Assembly (NCBI GenBank): GCA_964486295.1
Contig: CAZAMF010000007.1
Span: forward strand, 1 to 64,000
DNA: 64,000 nt
Direction: 5' to 3'
DNA from: CALBZG01 sp964486295
Lineage (GTDB): Bacteria; Bacillota; Clostridia; Peptostreptococcales; Anaerovoracaceae
Part shown: positions 42,839 through 53,700 of the stretch, piece after piece
How positions within the stretch are numbered: the stretch's first letter is position 1
Layout of the letters: each line of letters starts with the position of its first letter
Notes under the pieces: generated by a model
Told to the model about the DNA's origin: nothing
Seen by the model: only the letters and a program-made list of their open reading frames with translations
Database searches by the model: none
Made by a program: the position numbers and the translations under genes

Positions 42839-44086
42839 TTATTTCTCCATATTGCTTAACGGGAACCTGTCGCACAGATCCTTAACGATCGCCTTGGCTT
42901 CTGTCGCCTTAGTTTCTTCGCCTTTGTTGTCAAGAACAAGGCTGATCGCTTCCGCAACTAATTTGATCTCATTTTCTTTGAAGCCCCTGGTGGTAAGCGC
43001 CGGAGTTCCAAGTCTCAGACCGCTGGTGATAAAAGGTCCCTGAGGATCATTAGGTACCGTATTTTTATTGGTCGTAATATTTGCCGCATCCAGCATCGCC
43101 TCGGCCTCTTTACCTGTCAGGCCTTTGTTGACAAGGCTGACCAACATCAGATGATTGTCAGTCCCTCCCGATACCAGTTTGAAATCTCTGGACATCATTT
43201 CATTCGCCAGAACTCCTGCATTGGATACGATCTGCCTTGCGTACGTTTTAAAGTCGGGGTCAAGGGCTTGTTTGAAACAGACAGCTTTACCTGCAATCAC
43301 ATGCATCAGAGGGCCGCCCTGGATCCCCGGGAATATGCCCTTGTTGATTGCCGGGCCAAATTCTTTTTTGGCAAGTATAATTCCACCTCTCGGTCCTCTC
43401 AATGTTTTATGTGTCGTTGCCGTTACGATGTCAGCATATTCCATCGGATTCGGATGCATTCCGCCGGCCACCAGCCCCGCAAAGTGAGCCATGTCAACCA
43501 TCAGAAGTGCGCCCACTTCGTCAGCGATCTCACGGAAGCGTTCCGTGTAGATAATTCTGGGATAAGCGGAGGCTCCGGCGACGATCATTTTAGGGCGATG
43601 TTTTTTTGCCAGTTCTCTTACCTGGTCAAAATCGATGGTTTCAGTATCCGGATTCAATCCGTATGGAATGAAATTAAAATACTGGCCCGAAAAATTTGCC
43701 ATACTGCCATGGGTCAGATGTCCGCCGTTGGTCAGATCCATTCCCAGTACGGTGTCTCCATGTTTCAGGAGGGCAAAATATACGGCGATGTTGGCGGATG
43801 ATCCGCTATGCGGCTGTACATTTGCATATTCGGCGCCGAAAAGCGCTTTCGCTCTATCTATAGCCAAATTCTCGACTTCATCCACATGTTCGCAGCCCCC
43901 GTAATATCTTTTCCCAGGATAGCCTTCTGCATACTTGTTGGTCAGTATGCTGCCGCAGGCTTCCATAACAGCCTGGCTTGTATAGTTTTCAGAGGCGATC
44001 ATTTCCAGCTTGTGTTCCTGCCTGGCCTCTTCGCGCATGATTGCATCATAAATTTCTTTGTCTTCAATTTTCAAATCTTCAAACAT
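42839..44086 (-). CDS. glyA: Serine hydroxymethyltransferase
   Basis: Interconverts serine and glycine while making methylene-tetrahydrofolate. The 415-residue PLP enzyme has SENYTSQAV, the EGYPGKRYYGG motif, HSGSSANIAVY, and the PLP lysine in TATTHKTLRGPRGG. It lies 20 bp after cls in the run that also holds folD, and fhs is next upstream, so one-carbon genes frame this block. Confidence 0.97.
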   Translation of the reverse strand: MFEDLKIEDKEIYDAIMREEARQEHKLEMIASENYTSQAVMEACGSILTNKYAEGYPGKRYYGGCEHVDEVENLAIDRAKALFGAEYANVQPHSGSSANIAVYFALLKHGDTVLGMDLTNGGHLTHGSMANFSGQYFNFIPYGLNPDTETIDFDQVRELAKKHRPKMIVAGASAYPRIIYTERFREIADEVGALLMVDMAHFAGLVAGGMHPNPMEYADIVTATTHKTLRGPRGGIILAKKEFGPAINKGIFPGIQGGPLMHVIAGKAVCFKQALDPDFKTYARQIVSNAGVLANEMMSRDFKLVSGGTDNHLMLVSLVNKGLTGKEAEAMLDAANITTNKNTVPNDPQGPFITSGLRLGTPALTTRGFKENEIKLVAEAISLVLDNKGEETKATEAKAIVKDLCDRFPLSNMEK

Positions 44087-44106
44087 GATCCATATTCCTT
44101 TCTTGA

Positions 44107-45567
44107 TTAAAGTAAGTCAGACAATAGTCTGCAAGTCGATTCTTTTGCCTTGATCCAGACCCCCCTGGCAGCATATGCTTCCGGGGTCAGTTCATGGCAA
44201 TACTCCATATCTTTTGTGAAGATATTTTCCATCTGCTTGGCTTCTTTTGAACCGTATATAAAAACGTTGGTTTCAAAACTGAGTTTAAAGCTCCTTCTAT
44301 CGAAGTTTGCTGTCCCGGCAGTTGAGACTTCACTGTCCACCACCATGGTTTTCGCATGGAGAAACCCATTGTCGTAAATATAAACCTTTGCACCCAGTCT
44401 CAGTAAAACTCCGACATAGGACCAGGTCGCCCAATACACAAATAAATGATCCGGCATCGAGGGGATCATAATCCTGACATCGACACCTGAGAGAATGGCA
44501 ACCTTCAGGTTTTCCTGCAGGCTTCCGGACGGCACAAAATATGGTGTCTGGATCCATATCCTTCTTTGGGCGGTGGTTATCATTTTATTGAAGCCGCGTT
44601 TGATCTCTTCCCTCGATGTATGTGGGCCGCAGCTGACGATTTGCAGGCCTGTGGTGCCCTCTCCGATGATATTTTTTGAGAAGGCCTCGCTGACATTCGT
44701 TTTTTCTTTTGAAGCGACTCTCCAGTCCAATAGGAATCTTGCCTTGATGTCATGAATGGCGCTTCCTTTTATTCTGAGCTGTGTATCCCGCCAATATCCG
44801 AATTTTTTCTTGAGTCCCAGATATTCCCGGCCGATATTGAATCCGCCGACATATCCGATGGAATCGTCAATGATGACCAGTTTTCTATGGTTTCTATAAT
44901 TTAATTTAGGATTGATATATTTCAGTCTAAGCGGAAAAAAGAATGCGAATTTACCGCCCGCTGCTTTATATTCTTTTAAAACTCTCCTCGTGAGCCTTTT
45001 GCTGCCGAGGCCGTCAGCCAGCAACCGGACCTGTACGCCTTCCGACGCTTTTTCAGTTAAAGCCTCCAGAAACTTTGTCCCGACCTCGTCTGGCTTAATA
45101 ATGAAATACAAAATATCTATGGATGATTTTGCATTTTTTATATCGTTGAAAAGCGTCTCAAACATCTCAGCCCCGTCAGTGATAATTTCCAGCTCATTGT
45201 CCTGGGTAAAATAGGATTGCCCAAGGATCTGGTGGAGTTTGATCATATCCAGCCACACGGTTGTCTCCGGATAGTTGAATTCATAAATTCCGCAATCCAT
45301 ATCTGCCTTCTGCCGCTGTACTGAAGCAAGGACCATCGCTTCCTCCTCGGAAGTATATTTCATGACCTTATTTCTCGCAAAAACATTCGAAAGCATTAAG
45401 TATAGGAATGCGCCGATAACGGGCAGTATAAACAGAATCATACTCCACGCCAGTGTCGTCGAAGGATTTTTTCTTTCAAGAAATATGATGATTCCTGCGA
45501 TTATGAAGTTGAGAATAAATATAGCCATTGCAAGCGCCGGCAGATGGCTGAAAATATAACTGAACAT
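44107..45567 (-). CDS. cls: Cardiolipin synthase
   Basis: Joins two phosphatidylglycerol molecules into cardiolipin. The 486-residue protein has two N-terminal membrane segments (about residues 10-55). Two phospholipase-D motifs follow: HRKLVIIDDSIGYVGGFN in the first half and HAKTMVVDSEVSTAGTANFD in the second. The start codon directly follows the miaB stop (TAGATG), so translation is likely coupled. Confidence 0.94.
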   Translation of the reverse strand: MFSYIFSHLPALAMAIFILNFIIAGIIIFLERKNPSTTLAWSMILFILPVIGAFLYLMLSNVFARNKVMKYTSEEEAMVLASVQRQKADMDCGIYEFNYPETTVWLDMIKLHQILGQSYFTQDNELEIITDGAEMFETLFNDIKNAKSSIDILYFIIKPDEVGTKFLEALTEKASEGVQVRLLADGLGSKRLTRRVLKEYKAAGGKFAFFFPLRLKYINPKLNYRNHRKLVIIDDSIGYVGGFNIGREYLGLKKKFGYWRDTQLRIKGSAIHDIKARFLLDWRVASKEKTNVSEAFSKNIIGEGTTGLQIVSCGPHTSREEIKRGFNKMITTAQRRIWIQTPYFVPSGSLQENLKVAILSGVDVRIMIPSMPDHLFVYWATWSYVGVLLRLGAKVYIYDNGFLHAKTMVVDSEVSTAGTANFDRRSFKLSFETNVFIYGSKEAKQMENIFTKDMEYCHELTPEAYAARGVWIKAKESTCRLLSDLL

Positions 45568-46878
45568 CTAGACTACCTTTTCTCCATCCAGGCTGAAAGT
45601 CTTCGCCTCAGTAATTTTGACTTTTATAATTTCCCCGAGATCGTCCGGATCGGCTTTGAAATTTACCAGTTTAAAAGTATCCGTTCTGCCCGAAAATGTT
45701 TTCGTGTTTCTTTTCGAAACGCTTTCCACCAGTACGTTTTCAACCCGGCCGGCATAACACGAATTTCTGTCCGCTGAACTTTCATTGATGATGCTGACAA
45801 GCCGGTTAAACCTGTCGTGCTTGATATCCTCAGGGACCTGATCGGTAGAATCTGCGGCTGGTGTCCCTTTTCTGACGGAATACAAAAATGTAAACGCAGA
45901 ATCGAATCCAACCTTTCTGCAAAGATCCAGGGTGTTTTCAAACTCTTCTTCGGTTTCTCCCGGAAACCCGACGATGATATCCGTGCTGATAGCGATATCC
46001 GGTACAGCTATTCTGAGTTTTTCGATCAGGTCCAGATAATCCTCTCTGGTGTAGTGCCTGTTCATTCTTGAGAGAACATGATTATCACCGGATTGAACCG
46101 GCAGGTGAATGTAATTGCATAGCTTCGGCAATTCGGCAAACGCCAGGATCAGGTCCTCGCTCAAATCCTTTGGGTGCGAAGTCATGAACCGGATCCGCTC
46201 CAGGCCTTCGATCTCAGCAAGCGCATAAAGCAACTCCGTGAAGTTGGGCTTGTAGGAATTAACATTTTGGCCTAATAGTGTGATCTCAACCACCCCATCC
46301 TGCACAAGACCTTTCACTTCGGAAATGATCTGCTCAGGATCCCGCGAACGTTCACGCCCTCTGGTATAAGGGACGATGCAATAAGAACAAAAATTGTTAC
46401 ATCCGTACATGATATTTACAAACGCTTTATGTCTATACAGTCGTTTTGCCGGAAGGCCTTCGATGATTTCCCCCGCTTCTTCCCATACATCAACCAGTTT
46501 ATTCTTTTCGCTTTTCACGTTTTCAATCAACTTGGGAAGTTCATGGATATTATGCGTCCCGAAAATGATGTCTACCCACGGATATTTTTTTTTGACAGAA
46601 TCTACGATATGCTGCTGCTGCATCATGCATCCGCCCACACAAACGATAAATCCGGGGTTGATTTCCTTCCGCTTTTTTAATTGGCCCAATGTGCCGAAAA
46701 AACTCTTATCGGCATTCTCGCGAACGCTGCAGGTATTGATGATGGCAATATCCGATTTGCCTGCTTCGTTGACCTGAAGCATTCCCATTTCAGTGAGGAG
46801 TCCGGCAAGTGTCTCGGAATCATGCTCGTTCATCTGGCATCCGAAGGTTTTGATATAAAAATTTGTTTCTGAATTCAT
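45568..46878 (-). CDS. miaB: tRNA-2-methylthio-N6-dimethylallyladenosine synthase MiaB
   Basis: A radical-SAM methylthiotransferase acting on A37 of tRNAs. The 436-residue product has the N-terminal UPF0004 domain with three cluster cysteines (FGCQMNEHDSE, NTCSVRE, GGCMMQQ). The radical-SAM CNNFCSYC motif and a C-terminal TRAM domain of about 65 residues follow. AGGA lies upstream of the ATG. The mutS/mutL genes that often follow miaB are absent. Confidence 0.95.
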   Translation of the reverse strand: MNSETNFYIKTFGCQMNEHDSETLAGLLTEMGMLQVNEAGKSDIAIINTCSVRENADKSFFGTLGQLKKRKEINPGFIVCVGGCMMQQQHIVDSVKKKYPWVDIIFGTHNIHELPKLIENVKSEKNKLVDVWEEAGEIIEGLPAKRLYRHKAFVNIMYGCNNFCSYCIVPYTRGRERSRDPEQIISEVKGLVQDGVVEITLLGQNVNSYKPNFTELLYALAEIEGLERIRFMTSHPKDLSEDLILAFAELPKLCNYIHLPVQSGDNHVLSRMNRHYTREDYLDLIEKLRIAVPDIAISTDIIVGFPGETEEEFENTLDLCRKVGFDSAFTFLYSVRKGTPAADSTDQVPEDIKHDRFNRLVSIINESSADRNSCYAGRVENVLVESVSKRNTKTFSGRTDTFKLVNFKADPDDLGEIIKVKITEAKTFSLDGEKVV

Positions 46879-46889
46879 TCTTTCCTGTC

Positions 46890-47876
46890 CTATTCGTGCT
46901 TTCTGTCTCGTGTCATGAGCGCGTTTGCTGCATATTTCACATCCATATTTTCATTGATCACACCATAAATGACTTCCGTGATCGGCATCTCAACATCTAC
47001 TCTTTTTGCGAGTTCATAGGCTGCTTCCGCTGTATACATGCCTTCAACAACCATACCCACCTTGCGAACCGCTTCAGCAGGATCGACCCCTTCCCCAATC
47101 ATGATTCCGCAGCGTCTGTTGCGGCTATGCATGCTGGTGCATGTGACGATGAGGTCTCCGATTCCGGAGAGGCCCAAAAAAGTTTCTCTTTCAGCGCCCA
47201 GTTTGACTCCGAGCCTGGCTATTTCGGCGATGCCTCTAGTCATCATGGCGGCCTTTGCGTTGTCTCCGAAGCCCATTCCGTCAGAAATGCCGGCTCCCAG
47301 CGCTATAATGTTCTTTAGTGCGCCGCCAAGTTCAACACCGATTATGTCCCGGTTCGTATATATTCTGAACCTATCCGTTATAAATTCTTCCTGAATAATG
47401 TCCGCATACTTCATATCTTTTGAGGCAACGGCAACCGTTGTCGGCAGCTTCACGCCAACCTCTTCCGCATGGCTTGGTCCGGACAAAGCCACATATGGAT
47501 GGCCCGGTGCAAGTTCCTCAGCGATTTCAGACATCCTTTTCAATGTTTTCTGCTCGATTCCCTTGGCGACATTGACAATGATTTTGTTTTCCAGATACGG
47601 CAGTGCGGAAGCGATCGCCGATCTGAAGTGCTGCGCCGGGGCTGCAAAAAGAGCGATCTCTGCTCCTTCTAAAGCTTCTTCTGTACTGTAAGCGATGGAA
47701 AGGTTTTCACCAAATTTGACATACGGCAGATATTTTTTATTCTCTCTATCGCGATCCATGGCTCTCAGATGTTCTGCATCAACGTCAGAGATGGCAACCT
47801 TATGCCCGATATCCGATAATGTTACCGCTAGTGCAGTGCCCCAGCTGCCCGCTCCAATCACGCCTATATTCTTCAT
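46890..47876 (-). CDS. gpsA: Glycerol-3-phosphate dehydrogenase [NAD(P)+]
   Basis: Makes sn-glycerol 3-phosphate for phospholipids. The 328-residue product has the N-terminal GAGSWGTALAV near residues 7-17, the catalytic lysine in LGGALKNIIALGAG, and the NAKAAMMTRG segment. It overlaps plsY by 4 bp. With plsY and plsX in the same run it supplies the acceptor for acyl transfer. Confidence 0.97.
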   Translation of the reverse strand: MKNIGVIGAGSWGTALAVTLSDIGHKVAISDVDAEHLRAMDRDRENKKYLPYVKFGENLSIAYSTEEALEGAEIALFAAPAQHFRSAIASALPYLENKIIVNVAKGIEQKTLKRMSEIAEELAPGHPYVALSGPSHAEEVGVKLPTTVAVASKDMKYADIIQEEFITDRFRIYTNRDIIGVELGGALKNIIALGAGISDGMGFGDNAKAAMMTRGIAEIARLGVKLGAERETFLGLSGIGDLIVTCTSMHSRNRRCGIMIGEGVDPAEAVRKVGMVVEGMYTAEAAYELAKRVDVEMPITEVIYGVINENMDVKYAANALMTRDRKHE

Positions 47877-48535
47877 TTTGATTTCTCCTTTTTCTTAAAG
47901 CTGATTTTAGGTTCAGTTCCCGCAGCGATTCTCTGTATATTGGCTCTATGCTTCAAAATAATCGTTACAGCAACCGCTAAAGCGAATCCAATATAAGGTA
48001 CGGGGTATTCATTCATGGCTTGAGGCCCGAATAGCTGAGCCGTCAATGGAAGCATGGCGGCGGCAAGAACGGAACCTGCAGAAACCCGTTTCGTGATCAA
48101 AACGACTAAAGCCAGGATACCAAATGAAACCAACGCGAGGATATAGTTCACGGCAAGAAGTACGCCACATGCTGTAGCGACGCCTTTACCACCTTTAAAA
48201 TTAAATAGGATCGGCCAATTATGGCCGCACATGGCTGCATATCCTGTGAACATGGCCAGGATTTCGGGGCTGTGGTTCATAGCTGCCTGCACAACATCCA
48301 GTCCGCCAATCGCGCCGCCGATCCATACGGCTACAGCGCCTTTCAGCACATCGATGAACAAAGTGACCACTGCCGCTTTAGCCCCAAAAACTCTCAAAAC
48401 ATTTGTGGATCCAGCGTTGCCGCTGCCTTGATTTCTGATTTCGGTGCCCTTGATCCTGCCAATCATGATAGCCGGCGAGATGCTCCCGATAAAGTAGCCT
48501 GCAATCAGTGTAATTATGACAATAACTACGCCCAA
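47873..48535 (-). CDS. plsY: Glycerol-3-phosphate acyltransferase PlsY
   Basis: A membrane enzyme that transfers acyl from acyl phosphate to glycerol 3-phosphate. The 220-residue protein has SISPAIMIGRIKGTEIRNQG and GSGNAGSTNVLRVFG near the N-terminus, GHNWPILFNFKGGKGVAT centrally, and about five membrane segments. The start is TTG with AAGGGGGGG upstream. It works with PlsX, encoded 6.5 kb upstream in the same run, and overlaps gpsA. Confidence 0.95.
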   Translation of the reverse strand: MGVVIVIITLIAGYFIGSISPAIMIGRIKGTEIRNQGSGNAGSTNVLRVFGAKAAVVTLFIDVLKGAVAVWIGGAIGGLDVVQAAMNHSPEILAMFTGYAAMCGHNWPILFNFKGGKGVATACGVLLAVNYILALVSFGILALVVLITKRVSAGSVLAAAMLPLTAQLFGPQAMNEYPVPYIGFALAVAVTIILKHRANIQRIAAGTEPKISFKKKEKSK

Positions 48536-48550
48536 TTTCTAATCCCCCCC

Positions 48551-49873
48551 TTATACTTCTTTCTCACCCTTTTCCCTGAAAACGAATTTTATGGAAGTCC
48601 CTTCAAAACCAAAGCTCTCCCGGATTTTATTTTCAAGATATCTTGAATATGAAAAATGCATCAGAGCTCGCTTATTCACCTGGAAAGAGAAGAGCGGCGG
48701 CTTAACGCCCACCTGCGCCGCATAATATATTTTCAATCTTTTACCCTTATCTGAAGGCGGCTGCCTCATCATCATCGCATCCTGAATCAGACTGTTCAGC
48801 TGTCCGGTGGAAACTCTCATGGACCGCTTTTCAGCTACATATTTTGCGAGTTCCATCACATTTTTGACACGCTGCCTCTCTGTTACTGAAATGAAGACGA
48901 TGGGGGCATAGGTCATGAATGAAAGCTCTCTGGTGATTTCCTTTTGATATTCTTTCATGGTATTGGTTTCTTTTTTAACCAGATCCCATTTGTTTACGAC
49001 CACAACAATACCCTTGCCGGCCTCATGGGCTATACCGGCAATCTTTTTATCCTGTTCGGTGATCCCGTCCACCGCGTCGATCATCAAAAGACATACATCA
49101 CATCTTTCAATGGCTGCAATCGCACGGATCACACTATATTTTTCAATATCTTCCTCCACTTTAGAACGTCTTCTGATTCCTGCAGTGTCAATGAGGATGT
49201 ACTGTTCTCCTTCCCAAGTGAACGGGCTATCGATAGAGTCCCTTGTGGTGCCCGCGATGGGAGAAACAATCACTCTCTTCTCACCAAGCAACTCATTGAC
49301 CAATGAAGACTTCCCCACATTTGGCTTTCCGACTACTGCGATTTTGGTTACATCGTCCTCTTCAGCGGCTTCGGAATCAGGCAGGCTATTGACAATCTCA
49401 TCCAATAAATCACCAAAATTCAGCATATTCACCGACGATATAGCAATGGGATCTCCCAGCCCGAGTTCGTAAAAATCATAAAAATCCGCCGGCATTTTCG
49501 GAGTGTCGATTTTATTAACGATAAGAATAACTCTTTTGCCGGTGCGCATCAGCATGTTCGCTACTTCACGGTCAGAAGCTGTCAGTCCATCTTTTCCATC
49601 AACCATAAACAGAATCACATCAGCTGTTTCCATAGCGATTTCCGCCTGGGCTCTCATCTGCGAAAGGATCACATCCTTACTGTCCGGCTCAATTCCGCCT
49701 GTATCGATCAGAGCGAATACTTTTCCACGCCACTCGGCTTCCGCATATATCCTGTCACGGGTTACGCCCGGAGAGTCCTCAACGATGGAAATTCTTTTAC
49801 CTATTACTTTATTAAAAAAAGTTGATTTGCCCACATTGGGTCGGCCAACTACGGCCACGATCGGTTTACTCAT
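48551..49873 (-). CDS. der: Ribosome-assembly GTPase Der (EngA)
   Basis: A double-G-domain GTPase needed for 50S assembly. The 440-residue product has GRPNVGKST in the first G domain (near residues 9-17), GKPNVGKSS in the second, and a KH-like C-terminal domain. I choose ATG 49873, which has GGAGG eight bases upstream, over the TTG one codon earlier. It overlaps the ftsY stop by 8 bp. Confidence 0.97.
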   Translation of the reverse strand: MSKPIVAVVGRPNVGKSTFFNKVIGKRISIVEDSPGVTRDRIYAEAEWRGKVFALIDTGGIEPDSKDVILSQMRAQAEIAMETADVILFMVDGKDGLTASDREVANMLMRTGKRVILIVNKIDTPKMPADFYDFYELGLGDPIAISSVNMLNFGDLLDEIVNSLPDSEAAEEDDVTKIAVVGKPNVGKSSLVNELLGEKRVIVSPIAGTTRDSIDSPFTWEGEQYILIDTAGIRRRSKVEEDIEKYSVIRAIAAIERCDVCLLMIDAVDGITEQDKKIAGIAHEAGKGIVVVVNKWDLVKKETNTMKEYQKEITRELSFMTYAPIVFISVTERQRVKNVMELAKYVAEKRSMRVSTGQLNSLIQDAMMMRQPPSDKGKRLKIYYAAQVGVKPPLFSFQVNKRALMHFSYSRYLENKIRESFGFEGTSIKFVFREKGEKEV

Positions 49874-50762
49874 CAAAAATGCCTCCTACAAAATCCGAAG
49901 CATCGAATTCTTTAAGGTCATCAATGCCTTCACCTATACCGATGAACTTGACCGGCAAGTTCAATTCGTCAGCTATTGTTATGACGATCCCGCCTTTTGC
50001 GGTACCGTCCAATTTCGTTAATATGATCCCGGAAAGAGCAGCTACTTCTCCGAATTCTTTTGCTTGTGATACTGCATTTTTCCCTGTGGTGGCATCCAAT
50101 ACAAGCAAAGTTTCTTTTGTCGCCTCAGGGTATTCCCTTTCGATCACTTTATTCATTTTTTCCAGTTCAAGCATCAGATTCTTCTTGTTCTGGAGTCTGC
50201 CGGCTGTATCGCAGATCAGCACGTCGATGCCCTTAGCCTTTGCAGATTTGATTGCATCATAGATCACAGCCGAAGGATCGGCACCTTCCTGATGCTTGAT
50301 CACACTGATATCGTTACGGCGGCCCCATATCTCCAACTGTTCAGACGCTGCCGCCCGGAAAGTGTCGGCTGCAGCAAGCAATACAGTCTTTCCCTTTGCT
50401 TTTTCCCTTCGTGCCAGCTTGCCGATGGTGGTGGTTTTCCCGCTTCCGTTAATTCCTACCATCAGGATCACCAAAGGGGTGTTTTCGGACAATTTGCTTG
50501 CCTCCCCTTTGTCGACAATGTCTGACATGATCGTTTTCAGTCTTCCTTTTACACGGTCGGGATTGGATATATTTTCATTTTTTACTGCTTTCCTTAGTTC
50601 ATCAACGATGTGCAACGTTGTATCCATACCGATATCTGAAGTAATCAGCACTTCCTCCAGTTGATCCATAAGTTCCTCATCAACCTTCCCTCTGGCCAGT
50701 ATCACATCCGATATCCGTTCAGACATTCTTCCGAAAAAAGACTTTTTTTCTCTTAATTCCAT
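49866..50762 (-). CDS. ftsY: Signal recognition particle receptor FtsY
   Basis: The SRP receptor GTPase at the membrane. In the 298-residue product a short N-domain is followed by the G domain with GINGSGKTTTIGKL, the RAAASEQLEIW motif, DTAGRLQNK and TKLDGTAKGG. It lacks the long acidic A-domain of proteobacterial FtsY, as usual in Firmicutes. GGAG lies upstream; the ATG overlaps the smc stop region by 10 bp, so translation is coupled. Confidence 0.97.
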   Translation of the reverse strand: MELREKKSFFGRMSERISDVILARGKVDEELMDQLEEVLITSDIGMDTTLHIVDELRKAVKNENISNPDRVKGRLKTIMSDIVDKGEASKLSENTPLVILMVGINGSGKTTTIGKLARREKAKGKTVLLAAADTFRAAASEQLEIWGRRNDISVIKHQEGADPSAVIYDAIKSAKAKGIDVLICDTAGRLQNKKNLMLELEKMNKVIEREYPEATKETLLVLDATTGKNAVSQAKEFGEVAALSGIILTKLDGTAKGGIVITIADELNLPVKFIGIGEGIDDLKEFDASDFVGGIFDE

Positions 50763-53700
50763 TTATTTTCTCCTAAATCAAATTCATCCCCCAGTTTCAG
50801 GGAAATCACCTTGGAAATCCCCTGTTCCGCCATAGTGACACCGTAGAGAGAATCTGCATGCTCCATTGTCGCTTTCTGGTGGGTAACCAGCGCGAATTGT
50901 ATATCTTCACCGAAGTTTTTCAAGGTTTTTATAAACCTGTTTATATTCGACTCATCCAGAGACGCTTCGATCTCATCCAGAATACAAAACGGTGTTGGTT
51001 TGGTTTTTAAAACTGCAAACATCAGCGCAATCGCTGTCATGGTTTTCTCGCCTCCGGAAAGCAGACTGATATTGCTCAATTTTTTACCCGGTGGCTGTGC
51101 TACGATTTCAATATCCGAATCCAGAGGCCGTTCTCCATCCTCCAGAAGAAGCTTTGCATTTCCACCTCCAAAAAGTTCCTTAAAGAACCTTTCAAAATTG
51201 GCTGAGACTTCTTCGAAGCTTTGTTTAAAGCGTTCTCTGATAATTTTATCCGTATCATCTATGATTTTTTTCAGGGTGCTGACAGCTTCCAGAATATCGG
51301 TCCGCTGTCCGGTCAAAAATTCATAACGCTGTCTGACCTGTGAGTATTCGGCAATGGCGCCAATATTGACTTCGCCGAGTTCCTTCATCATGTTTCTGAT
51401 CTCTTTATCTTCTTTCAGCGCGTTGGATATTATGAACTCTTTCTTTTTCAGCTCCAGTGCATGAACGTAAGATATTTCGAAATCGTCCCAGATTTTTTCC
51501 TTATACGTTTCAATCAGCGTTTCATTTTTGCCGCGGCGTATCTCCAGGTCAAGTCGCATGGCTGAAAGAACCTCAAGCCTGTCATCCAGCTTTTCTTTCT
51601 CCAGAGTGGCCTTGTTGAATCTTGCGAATACAGAAGCTTTTTCCTCTTTCAGCTCGTTGATATAGTTTTCGATCTTCTGTTTATCGTTTTCCTTTTGCTT
51701 GATTTGATCGGTAAAAGCTCCTGATCCTTCCAGGATTTGCTTTTTCTCACTGCGATATGTTTCAAGGAGTCTTTCCTTTAACGTTTTCTCAGCTCTCATA
51801 TCGGCGATGCTCCTGTTAATCATGGCGATCAGAGTATCGATGCCCTGCTTCCCGCTTTCGCAGGAGGATGCCGCCATCCTTGATTTTGTGATTTCTTCAC
51901 TGAGATCTTCTATTTTTTGTTTCTGATTTTCATGGAGAGTCAGCGCCTGTTCGATCTCTCTCTCTATTTTACCTGCTCTTTCCGATACTTCCTTCGCTTG
52001 TGCAATTAAAGCTTCTTCCATTTCCGTTGAGTGAACAGTTTCAGCTTCGATATTCCTGAGTTCGCGATCCCTTGCCGTTTGCAGGCTTTCAATTGAAGAC
52101 AGGCTTTCTTTCATGGATTCAATCTGCGTTTTCTTTGTATGAACTTCGATCTCAATATCTCTGATTTCGAGTTCCAGTTCCGATTGCGTCTCAAGAGAAG
52201 ATTTTAATAGCTCTTTTGTAAAATCCAGGTCTTCTTCCATTTTGCTCAAAATTGCTTTGTTTTCGTTGATTTTTATTTCCAGTGTATCAATTTCGGCTTT
52301 CCGTTCCAAGAGATTGCCGGAATTGTTTTTATGCCTGCCACCCGTGATGGCACCATTGGCATTGATAAACTCACCTTCCAGCGTGACGAAACGGAGCCCT
52401 TTACTTTCCTTGGATAATCTGACCGCATGATTCATAGAGTCGACAATGACGACTCTACCGAGAAGATATTCCATCACATTCCTGTAGGTTTCCTCAAAAT
52501 CGATCCGATCCACAGCAAAGCCCTTGACTCCCTGAGAGCCAAGCAGACCCTTGTCTTTGGAAAAGCCGTCGGCTCTGATGGAGCTGACAGGAAGGAATGT
52601 GAGCCTTCCGGCCCTGTTTTCTTTCAACGCGTTGATTGCTTCTCCTGCATCCTGGTCCGTCTCACAGACAATGTTCTGGATACTTCCGCCCAATGCGGTC
52701 TCTATGGCCACTTCAAATCCGGCCGGGACTTTTATGAGATCGGCAACCGTTCCATGCAAGCCCCTGAGGCCTGATTTCATGATATACTTTACAGCATTGT
52801 TGTACCCCTCGTAGTTTGCTTCCATCTCCTCGATGGTTTTTTTCCTGGACAGAAGCCGGCCCAACTCCACTTTGAGCTGTTCAATCTCTTTGTTGGCTTG
52901 ACGGTCTTTCACCATTAAGTCGGTCTGATCGAGCTTGATGGTGCTAAGCCTTGTTTTCGCTTCTCCGAGTCGGCTTTCAGATTCACCCTTACCCGTTGTA
53001 ATGATTTCGATATTTCCGGTTAAATTATGGATTTCAGCCTCTGCCTTCGTTTTCTCGTCCAGAAGCTGGTTTTTTCTTTTGATCAGGCCGGATTTTAAAT
53101 TTCCGATGCTGGCTGCTTCCGCCCTTTTATTCGCTTCGGATGTCAGCAGCGTGAATATTTCATTTTTTTCGGATTCAATGCCGGCAAGCGCGGATGCGTA
53201 TGCCGCTGTCCTTTCGGCATGTTCTATCACCTTTTTATCCAGTTCGCTTTTCAGGCCGAACAGCTTTTTTTCGGCTTCTGCCTTCAACGCATATTGCGCT
53301 TCGGCATTTTTTTCTTCCCTTTGAAGCTTTTCGGATAATTCCTGAAGTTCCTGTTCCAGTCGTTCTGCGTTTGCCGCCAGATTGGTCAGTTTCTCTGTAT
53401 CAATACGGTTCCTGCCAGCCAATGTATTGATCTCATCGATGAGGGCCAGATGCTTTACAGATGCCTGTTCGCTTAGCGTTTCAAGGCTTTCATTCTTTTC
53501 TCTGCTCTCATTGACTTCCTTATCGATAGTCTCTTTCCGTTCCCGGATTTTCTTTATTTCTTCAGTGGAAACCTCAAGTTCCCTGATAATGGCTTCCGTA
53601 TTAGTTTCTAGCTTTTCAATATTCCTCAATGTAATATTGATTTCCAGTTCCTTGAATCGTTCACGCAGCTTCAGATATTCCGATGCTTTTTCACTTTCCT

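Noticed and set aside
43151..43801. A 216-residue frame antisense to glyA
   Set aside because: GlyA is a full-length, unmistakable enzyme on the minus strand. The antisense frame shows no family features.
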